A DNA stretch of 64,000 nucleotides from Excoecaria cochinchinensis (lineage: Eukaryota; Streptophyta; Magnoliopsida; Malpighiales; Euphorbiaceae). Position 1 is the first letter of the stretch. Each line of letters begins with the position of its first letter. The stretch lies in assembly GCA_947683425.1 (NCBI GenBank), contig CANTUQ010000055.1, forward strand, positions 23,306,001 through 23,370,000. Direction: 5' to 3'. Below are positions 56,325 through 64,000 of this stretch, piece after piece. The translations under genes were made by a program, and so were the position numbers. The notes below the pieces were generated by a model. It did no database searches, was not told where the DNA came from, and saw nothing but the letters and a program-made list of their open reading frames with translations.

Positions 56325-57629
56325 TCATTCAGGGAGTTGGGACGGCATTTTTGTATTTTGTTTCTTTTTATATATACTATTTATTATCAGTGCACTTGTA
56401 TATACATTATACAAAAATGGAGTTTTAGTGAAAAAAAAAACATTTACTTTTAGATTTACATATTTTTATCTTTATTCGTGATTTATTTGCATTAAAGATG
56501 GTTGTAAACTTTTCTGTTTATCTACTTTAAAACTATATGACCACAAGAAATGATGTGTAGAAAATAATGATAAATAATAAACGGTAATCCAAAATCATTT
56601 ATGAACATACCAAGCAAGAATCACTTATATATGAATTAACAAAAATTCTTTATATCGCACAGGAACATTACTTAATATTGATCCAAACACAGGCATCAAT
56701 CACATTGGAGGATGGACACATCAAGCATTATGTCCTCCAAAATCATACTCCAACGGCATTCACTTTGCGGATTGGATGGGGATTAGCAAGGAAATGCCAA
56801 CAAGCAGAGACTGTGGTCAGAGAGTATCGCACCTCAAAATCCACAGTGTAGTCAGAGAGCACTACATGCCTTGCAGATCGGATGGGGGTTAGCAAGGAAT
56901 TTCTAACAAAACCGAGATTGCAGTCAGAGAGTGCTGCATCTCACAGTTCACGCAGCAGCCAGAGAGTGCTACGCACCTTGCAGATCGGACGGGGGTTAGT
57001 AGGGGAACTTCACAACTGGAGTTGCAGTCAGAGAACACTGCTCTCCACCTCGAGATAGTGGTTAGAGAACACAGCATCTCACAATCAAAGTTACAGTTAG
57101 AGAACACTGCTCTTCACACCGGGGATTGCAGTCAGAGAGTGCTGCATCTCACATTCCCCGTGCAGGTCGAGACGAGGCTAGCAGAAGGCCATACAGACCG
57201 AGATGAGGTCAATAGGGCATCAGCGATAGAATACATCGCGGCGAGACTGCGGTTAAATAACACTGCATCTTGCAACTGGGATTGCAGTCAGAGAGTGCTG
57301 CATCTCACATCCCCCGTGTAGGCCGAGACGAGGCTAGCGGAAGGCCATGCAGACCGAGATGAGGTCAGTAAGGCAACTGAAGTTGCAGTTAGAGAACACT
57401 GCTCTTCAGAGCAAGGTTGTAGCTAGAGAATGCTACACCTTATCAACCCCTTGCAGGTCGAGACGAGATCGGCAGGGACATCCATCACTATCCGCTGAGC
57501 AGACCGAGACAAGGTTTACCCAGTAAGAAACACTGAAGGTAATGATTGCTTCAGGTACGCTATTCTTCCTTTTGTTTTCCTTTTTCTCTGAATTTTGGCT
57601 CATCTAAGCACTTGCGCGCTAGTTTCCAC
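56325..57629 (+). other. 3' untranslated region, element A
   Basis: AT-rich to about 56750, then a degenerate repeat array, then a short unique stretch before the polypurine tract. No coding support. Confidence 0.65.
56757..57540 (+). repeat. Degenerate minisatellite in A 3'UTR
   Basis: Irregular units of CAGTCAGAGAG(T/C)GCTGC, TTGCAGATCGGA, GGGGTTAGCAAGGAA and GCAGGTCGAGACGAGGCTAGC. The motifs GTTAGCAAGGAA and TTGCAGATCG are shared with B's 73-bp unit, so the arrays have a common origin but different period and order. Confidence 0.75.
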
Positions 57630-57644
57630 AAAATTGGGGGCAAC
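57630..57644 (+). promoter_or_regulatory. Polypurine tract, element A
   Basis: AAAATTGGGGGCAAC directly before TGTAAGCACCG. Confidence 0.85.
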
Positions 57645-59870
57645 TGTAAGCACCGTGTCCTGAGGTAGTCCGGATCAGAGATTACCCGATGAAGAAATCG
57701 ATGCTCGAGTCCGAATGAACGGTTGAGATTTAGAGATTTTTGCCCTCTAGATTCACTAGAAATATGTTTTCTGTATTCCCGACAAAGAGGAAAAGAGAAT
57801 TGGCAGTTTTAGGGTAAAAAAAGAAAGTTTACCTCCACAGGCGGCCAGCCCGTCTGTCACGGAATGACCGTCTCTCGATGGAGAGCCCCGACGCCCATCT
57901 GTAGTGCTCCGATGCCCGCCGGTTAAATCCAATTTCCTAGGGGAAAATGGATTTGACCGACGCCCGTCTGTGGCTTTAGACGTCCATCGGTTGAAGCCTG
58001 TTTCCAATAGGAAACAGGATTCAACCGACGCCCGTCGGTATGGCTCAGACGGCCGTCGGTGGTTCAAAGCCTATAAAAGCCTGTTTTTCACCCGTTTAGG
58101 GGGTTGGCCAGTTGTTTTGCCGACTAGTTGGACGATTATGCATACGATTCTACCTAAAAACACATTTTCCAGCATTCCTTTTTATTTCAAGATTTCTCCA
58201 TTTTATTTTTGGATTTTGTGAATCAAAATTAATTCAAAGGAGCTAAAACCGATTAGTTTTTAAGAATTTTGATTCCAACATTTGTGCATTTCGTGAAAAT
58301 CAAGAAAGAAAAATCCAAACCCTTCTTTTCTTGATTTTTACCCATTTCTCGTGAAGCATGCAGGACTCGAATCATCAAGAATCCACCCTAAAAGGTAAAA
58401 TCCGAGGGTAAATATTCTGGACATATATTTCATTTATTTCATGTTAATTATTTCATTTTTTTGGGATTTTTATGTTGGAAGACTATTCTGTTTGAGGAAA
58501 ATTTGGTTCGTACTGTTTTTCTTGAAGAACAGTAGCGACCGACGGGTCATAAGGCCACCGACGCTTGTCGCTTATTTGAGCGACAGCGCGTATGGGATAT
58601 GCCCGTCTCTTGGATGAACGACGGTATGCAATCCGTTGGTCGCTTCCAGAGACGCCTGTCTGTCTTGCGTTAGAGGCCGTCCCTGGGATTTGTTTGCAAT
58701 TCTCAAAACCTTTTTCCTCATCTTCTTTCTATTTTTTTTATTTTATTTCTATTTATTTCTAAATCTTTTCTCTTCTGTCTTTTATCAATAGTTTTATTCT
58801 TATTATTTTAGTTCATAATTTTAACCCTTATTTTTGTTTATATTTATTTAATGTTTATTCTTTTTTTTAATTAACATTATTGATTATTTTTGTGAGATTA
58901 TTTCTATGCCTTTGGGATAATTTAGAGCTTAAGAGGAGTTTTGCCACAGAAGGCTCCATTTGGTTTATCTCTCTACCCTTTATTTATTTATTTATTTGTT
59001 ATTTATTTATTTATTTATCTATTTATTTGCTTATTTAATAATTTATTTATTCATTTTTATTGATTATTTTGTGCTCACAATGAATTGTTTTATTCCGCGC
59101 TAAATAAGAATGGATAAATATTTTATAGTAAATAAAATTGGGATTTTCTTTTTTAACTCAAGGATCCAACGTCCTAATTTCCATCCAACAAAAGCATCAC
59201 AATTAAAAATTAGTTTCTTTTATAATAAATACATGTGAGGACCAAAGTCCTCAAAATAAATGGATTTCCCGTTTTATGTATGCATCGCACTTTTATAATG
59301 GGAGTTGTATTCCGCTCCTAGTATTATTGTAATTTATTTTAGAATGTTTATTTTTATTTTTGTTTTATTTATTTATTAATGCTTTTGACGTGAATAAGTG
59401 CGCTTTTAATTAAATTGCATTGTGTGGAGAAAGCGCGAATTAATAAACTCAAAATCTAATCGTAAAGTTAATCAAGGTAGAAATAGATGAGAAGTCTCGA
59501 ACCCAGCTCTGGTCTTTGGGCTCAACGAGGCGAGAGGTCTTTCCGATCACTCATTAGAACCTCCAAGATACCTCTCGTGTCCTTTTCAAAGACTTAATCA
59601 ATAAATCCTAGGCTCCAAGGGAGAGAGGTTCATCCTCCAAGACCCCTTTTTAGTTGGCCCAAAATGGATACATGCGTTGTCTTAGGCTCTCTGAGGTGAG
59701 AGAAACTTTCCCAATGTTTTATTGGGTGGTGACTCCATGAAACCTCCTTGTTGTCCAAACTAGACGCACTTGTAAATACCTTTACAAGTTGCCAACGAGT
59801 CCTCATCTTGCCCGATCGCCCTAAAGCGGGCGGTCAAAGGGACGGCACGCGAGGTCCGACGCACGTCACA
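57645..59870 (+). repeat. Element A 3' LTR (2226 bp)
   Basis: TGTAAGCACCGTGTCC to GCACGTCACA. U3 holds CCCGTCTGTC/CCCGTCGGTA boxes (57848-58060) and TATAAAAG at 58072-58079. A second box cluster is at 58535-58680. Its last 380 bases match the split 5' LTR at the left of the window. It is followed directly by a truncated LTR of element E, so A's right target duplication is lost. Confidence 0.9.
57838..58079 (+). promoter_or_regulatory. Element A U3 promoter: GCCGTCGGT boxes plus TATA
   Basis: Boxes CCCGTCTGTC, CCCGCCGGTT, CCCGTCTGTG, CCATCGGTTG, CCCGTCGGTA and GCCGTCGGTGG lie at irregular spacing. The last is 11 bases before TATAAAAG. The pair GCCGTCGGTGG + TATA is repeated on the minus strand of the internal promoter of B (11939 down to 11913). 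Confidence 0.6.
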
Positions 59871-61174
59871 GTGGGTATGTTTGATTTTGAAAACAGATCA
59901 TTTAAAAGCAAGTTTGGGGAGAAATACGATTGTGACAGAAGCAGATTTCTTTAGCATCTCGGACTCTTCATGCATATCGTGAAGGAACAACATCCTCCAA
60001 GTCGTGAGAGCCAGCACGACTCGGAGAGGAATGCCTTGTTGTGCACGAGTCGTGCACCAGTGCAAAAATCATGCATTCTTCCCCGTTTCCTACATTGCAC
60101 CTAGCTTTTATCGCGAGCGTGACTTCTTATCGCGATCGCAACAGTAAACCCTTGCCCGCCCTATTCTGCTTTTGAAAATGTTTTCTTATTGCCTTGCCCT
60201 GCATGTTTTCTCCCTAATACATAGTTTATGTTTGCTTGTTCCTCCTTCATATTATAATTGGAGTTTTGTATTGATAATTATTGACATGATAGTGTTTCGA
60301 GTTGTGTTCCTGGTAGTGTCAAGTATTGTGTTTTGAGTGAGTGAGTCGAGCCTGAAGTGTCATAGTAGTGGATAGATGAGCATGCTTATAAAGGGGTTAG
60401 AGGCGACTGCTACAGTGACCTTAGTTGTGTCTACTCGATGAATACTTAGAGTATTCAATGCTATTGAGTTAGTTCGCTAGAGTTTATACAGTATCCACAG
60501 TACCCGTATCCACCAGTATTGAGAATTCAGGCTAATGTATATTTTGTAGTGTACGAGAGATGAAGTAAAGACTTGTATATGTATATGAACATAGTATGAA
60601 ATGTTACCGATATCGTTTGCCATATTTGGATTTTTGCACATGAATGAGTTGAAGCATTATGTTATTGCTTACAAGATTGTGTATACGATTATTTGTACAT
60701 GACATGACTATCGATATACCTTTGATATATCTGTGACTTCATTCAAAGTCTATTGCTTCTGTTTATCCCCACTAAGCGTTATCGCTTAGCACGGGTGTTT
60801 TTCCCGTGTAGGTTTACAGGATGTGATTAGAGAGTTTGCATCTGTAGGTCATGGCCACTAGGAGCTTGATGAAGATCTTTTTGTATAAGATAAAGTTTCT
60901 TGTGTTTTGAGTAACATCATTATGTATATAGAAAGTATAGTATTGAAGTGTAAATGTTAACCGTATTGTATATGTTCCGAAGATAAACATGTACTAAGAA
61001 TAATAACAGTTTGTAATATGTATATTTTTTATGAGATGCATGTTTGGCCATAAAGATATTCTGAATTATTTATTATTATTGCTTTTGCTTTCGAGTTGAG
61101 TTTATATATGTGTGCGTCAGTGTGTTTGCGAGTAGCAACCCGATATTCCTTCTCGGGGGTATCGGGGTGTTACA
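59871..61174 (+). repeat. Element E 5' LTR, left-truncated
   Basis: Starts at GTGGGTATGTTTGATTTTG, which aligns with 63418 in the 3' LTR. Ends GGGGTGTTACA. Contains the CTAAGCG/CGCTTAG double hairpin (60772-60808) and CG-bearing palindromes such as CACGAGTCGTGC near 60042. Confidence 0.88.
60772..60808 (+). promoter_or_regulatory. Double hairpin, element E LTR
   Basis: CTAAGCG-TTAT-CGCTTAG then CACGGG-TGTTTTT-CCCGTG. The stems equal those of D; the second loop differs. Confidence 0.6.
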
Positions 61175-61179
61175 TTTAG

Positions 61180-61191
61180 TGGTATCAGAGC
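61180..61191 (+). promoter_or_regulatory. Primer binding site (initiator tRNA-Met), element E
   Basis: TGGTATCAGAGC, five bases after the LTR end. Confidence 0.88.
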
Positions 61192-61300
61192 TTGGTTATA
61201 GGTAGTTCTGGTCTATAGGATGTTAGAGTATAGAGTTTGTGCATGTGAGTCTGTCTAGAGTGTGGCCTAATGCAGATGTTATTTGTTTTGTAGAATATAG

Positions 61301-62481
61301 ATGGAGTCGGATTCGATTGAGAACGTAAGAGAGGCGACTGGTAATGTGAATACGGTACGTATGGATCTGCTTGTGCAAGAACAAGGTAGAGATAAAAGAG
61401 CTGATCCTGTTCAGGATAACCCCATGCTGATGCAAGGGTTAGTTCAGATTTTAGACCGACTGACTGCTCCTAAGGCACCAATGGACCTAATAAGAAAGAG
61501 AGGAGCTAAAGAGTTTAATGGAACCTCATTGGAGCAATCTGATATAGCGGATTTTTGGCTTGAGAGAACAGGAAGAATCCAGCAAGAGATTAATTGCCCA
61601 TAGAATTAGAGAGTAGCTTGTGTTATATCATTGCTGCAGGGTGCAGCAAATGACTGGTGGAAGTTAGTACTGAGAAACCCATAGCGGCCAGTAAATTTCT
61701 CTTGGGATTTCTTTGTCCATGAGTTCAAAGAGAAATATGTGACTAAGACATTTAGAGAGGCAAAGTGGAAAGAGTTCGTGAGCTTTAAGCAAAGGAATAT
61801 GACAGTTGGGGAATATGAGAAAGAGTTCACTCGGTTGAGTAAATATATGCCTGATATTCAGTTAATAGAGGATTTTAAGTGCCGACAGTTTAAGGATGGA
61901 CGAAGAGAAAGTATTAAAGGACCTCTATCTGCCATGGTTGCTTTGCAACCGGTGAATTACTATAGATTGGTACTGGCGGCCATAAAATTAGAGGATTCGG
62001 AGTTATTAAAGTAAAAGAGAGAGCAAAAGAGAAAGTTCCCGAAAGGAAATGAAGGTACTGGTAAAAGAGCTAGAGAAGTGATGAGAGGAAGAGATGAACA
62101 AGAATCAGTGCAAGTGCTAACATCAGTTGGGAGTGTAGTGCCACCTACCAGTAGAGGAAGTATAGCACCAAAGTGTGCTCATTGTGAGAGGCAACATGGG
62201 GTGAGTGTAGGAAACTCACAGGAGCTTGTTTTAGGTGTGGCAGCATGGAGCACATGCTTGCCAAGTGCCCCAAGTCGAGGGAGAATTTAGCCACGCAAGC
62301 AAGTAAAGATAAATGGATTGCATCTGGAACCATCAGAAGTGGAAGAGGAAGAAGTGGAGCTAATAGACCGCCATCGAAAATGGTGGAGAAGCTATTTCCT
62401 ACCGAGGGACAGCCACGAGTCTACGCAATGGTTGCAAAAGCTGTAGATGCCCCCGTTGGTTCTTTTGGTAAGTTCTTTTAA
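61301..62481 (+). pseudogene. gag: gag, element E (stops and a frameshift)
   Basis: MESDSIENV start, homologous to D gag: FNGTSLEQSDIADFWLERTGRI, ANDWWK, EKYVTKTFREAKWKEFVSFKQRNMT and GPLSAMVALQPVNYYRLV. Stops lie near 61601, 61607, 61681 and 62011, several at likely CAG or CAA codons. A frameshift at about 62200 splits the nucleocapsid; the knuckle CGSMEHMLAKC is read in another frame. The frame ends RVYAMVAKAVDAPVGSFGKFF with TAA at 62479, the same relative point where D gag leaves its homology. No protease, RT or integrase follows before the polypurine tract 70 bases on. Confidence 0.85.
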
Positions 62482-62548
62482 TCATTAATGCAGAGTATAT
62501 TTTGACTAGTTGCTTGATATCGGGGAAATTTCGAGGACAAAATTTCTT

Positions 62549-62562
62549 AAGGGGGAGAGATT
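62549..62562 (+). promoter_or_regulatory. Polypurine tract, element E
   Basis: AAGGGGGAGAGATT before TGTAACAACACG, with AATTTCGAGGACAAAATTTC just upstream, as at the end of D. Confidence 0.78.
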
Positions 62563-64000
62563 TGTAACAACACGATTTGGACCCTAGAAGTTTTGGCTAA
62601 ATTTTGTCGGATTTTAACAATTTTAAAAGTGTTTGTGTGGGTGAGATTCTGTAACGAGCGCGACAGAACTCTCCAACAGAAGGTCAGCTTAAGTGGGTTT
62701 TAAAAGGCTTTGAGTTGGGATTTTGACACATGGCAATAAGGGAGTGTGACACTTGGATTGAATAAGTTTTGTTTTGAGCAAATAAATGATAATAAGTGGC
62801 AATAATTTGGGTTTTGGTGGCATTTGTGTGGGTTGTTGGCTTTGATGAGGGTTGACCGGCCGCCCTTATTGCCTTTCCCTTCATTTTTCTGCTTTTGGGA
62901 CTTCTTTTGTTCATTTCTTTTTCTTTGCCCTTTGGTTTTCTGTCGTGCTCCTTTCTTTTCTTTTTCTTTCCTTCTCTTTCGATTGCTCCTTAAGTGGATC
63001 ACTTGGATTGGTTTGAAGAGAGTGTAGTGGGGGTTAACTTGGACCCTTGAGAAGCTATGGACAAGAAGAAAGACAAGGGTAAAGAGAAAATTGGAGCTGA
63101 ATAGAGAGCAGTGATCAAGCTACTTAGAAGTTGGGATCGAGTGTGATTTCAACTATTTTGTATGTGTTTGTCATTGAGTAAATGCATGTGTTAGTGAGGC
63201 AGTGAATATGGGTTTAAATGCTAGTGTTATATTGATAATCATATGTGTTGTTGAAGTATATGAGCATGTGATGTAGATGAATTTTTGGGTTTGTACATGA
63301 TTGTGTTAATCTTGAGATAATGCATGATTATTGTGTTAATTATGTTTATATAACCTTAAATATGTTTTGGGGGTGAAATTGAGTACCGAGGTAAGAGTTT
63401 TGGCATGTGTGAGTGAGGTGGGTATGTTTGATTTTGAAAACAGAGCATTGAAAAGCAAGTTTGGGGAGAAATACGATTGCAACAGAAGCGGATTTCTTCA
63501 GCATCTCGGACTCTTCGTGCGTATCGCGAAGGGACAGCATGCTCCGAGTCGTGAAAGCCAGCATGACTTGGAGAGGGATGCCTTGCTGTGCACGAGACGT
63601 GCATTTTTCCCGTTTCCTGCAGTGCACCTGGCTTCTGTCGCGATTGCCACAATAAACCCTTCCCCACCCTATTCTACTTTTGAAAACGTTTTCTTATTGC
63701 CTTGCCCTGCATGTTTTCTCCCTAATACATAGTTTATGTTTGCTTGTTCCTCCTTTATATTATAATTAGAGTTCTGTATTGATAATCATTGACATGATAG
63801 TGTTTCGAGTTGTGTTCCTGGTAGTGTCAAGTATTGTGTTTTAAGTGAGCGAGTCGAGCCTGAAGTGTCATAGTAGTGGATAGATGAGCATGCTTATAAA
63901 GGGGTTAGAGGCGGCTCCTACAATGACCTTAGTTGTGTCTACTTGATGAATACTTAGAGTATTCAACACTATTGAGTTAGTTCTCAAGAGTTTATACAGT
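62563..64000 (+). repeat. Element E 3' LTR, incomplete at window end
   Basis: Starts TGTAACAACACG. 63418-64000 matches 59870-60460 of the 5' LTR. The first 855 bases have no 5' counterpart because of the truncation there. ORFs in 62680-63030 are low-complexity and unsupported. Confidence 0.87.

Larger units (their letters stand above)
1..59870 (+). mobile_element. Element A: TAT/Ogre-like Ty3/gypsy retrotransposon, host of the nest
   Basis: This is the oldest element; its left LTR begins outside the window. Its own pieces are 1-268, 18744-22264, 41213-41722 and 48245-59870; the rest is inserted elements B, C and D. The pieces were assigned by homology: 1-268 plus 18744-18862 matches the last 380 bases of the LTR at 59489-59870 better than it matches B's LTR (for example the shared stretch CTTTTCAAAGACTTAATC). 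The coding pieces rejoin across each insertion when compared with element B. Order: LTR, tRNA-Arg primer site, gag, protease with G-patch, RT, RNase H, second RNase H, integrase, antisense gene, sense ORF1, repeats, polypurine tract, LTR. The dual RNase H and the extra ORFs downstream of pol are features of the TAT lineage. All frames carry stops. Confidence 0.88.
59871..64000 (+). mobile_element. Element E: gag-only LTR retrotransposon, 5'-truncated, cut by window end
   Basis: 5' LTR remnant (59871-61174), initiator tRNA-Met primer site, decayed gag, polypurine tract, and 3' LTR from 62563 to beyond 64000. LTR ends are TGTAACA…TGTTACA. It is related to but distinct from D. The first ~850 bases of its 5' LTR are missing, replaced by the end of A with shared GTGG at the join. 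Confidence 0.87.

Noticed and set aside
62680..63030. Overlapping Lys/Arg- or Phe-rich ORFs near the right end
   Set aside because: Low-complexity pyrimidine-rich LTR sequence read in several frames; no conserved features.
1..64000. Host genes, tRNA or rRNA genes
   Set aside because: No frame with plant gene-like conserved domains outside retroelement proteins; tRNA similarity is limited to primer binding sites.

Overview
Plant nuclear DNA, probably from a large angiosperm genome. The 64 kb window is almost entirely nested LTR retrotransposons. I see no convincing host gene, tRNA, rRNA or CRISPR. The plant assignment rests on the TAT/Ogre-type Ty3/gypsy polyprotein (RT followed by two RNase H domains and an integrase), primer sites matching tRNA-Arg and initiator tRNA-Met, and plant-type hAT and Mutator miniature elements. 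The species cannot be named from the sequence.

Layout (names used throughout). Element A is the old host element. It runs from left of base 1 to 59870 in pieces: 5' LTR remainder 1-268 and 18744-18862; gag-protease 19762-22264; pol 41213-41722 and 48245-51538; an antisense gene; a sense ORF1; 3' LTR 57645-59870. Element B (269-18743, about 18.5 kb, same superfamily) sits inside A's 5' LTR with a perfect 5-bp target duplication. Element C (22265-41212) is a deletion-riddled relative inside A's gag-pol. C carries a hAT-like element in its 5' LTR and a solo LTR (F, 33177-36999, minus strand). Element D (41723-48244) is a young gag-only element in A's pol with a perfect 5-bp duplication. Element E (59871-64000, cut by the window end) is a second, older gag-only element fused to the end of A. 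B also carries a Mutator-like MITE (3178-3572).

How the genes work together. In A and B an LTR promoter would drive gag-protease-RT-RNaseH-integrase from the + strand. Downstream of pol both elements hold a divergent gene pair. One gene is on the minus strand, resembles the plant DUF7745 family and has a well-formed GT-AG intron. The other is a plus-strand ORF1 with a globular N-terminus, Pro/Gln-rich spacers and a coiled coil, preceded by what looks like a 5'UTR intron. Between them lies a region with the same CCCGTCGGTC boxes and TATA elements as the LTR promoter, facing both ways. This looks like an internal bidirectional promoter derived from, or convergent with, the LTR promoter, and it is the most interesting signal here. 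C has lost ORF1 and most of the antisense gene. D and E keep only gag and would need enzymes supplied in trans.

All coding regions except D gag are decayed, mostly by CAG-to-TAG type changes. LTR divergence counted by eye (A about 7%, B about 3-5%, D under 1%) agrees with the nesting order.
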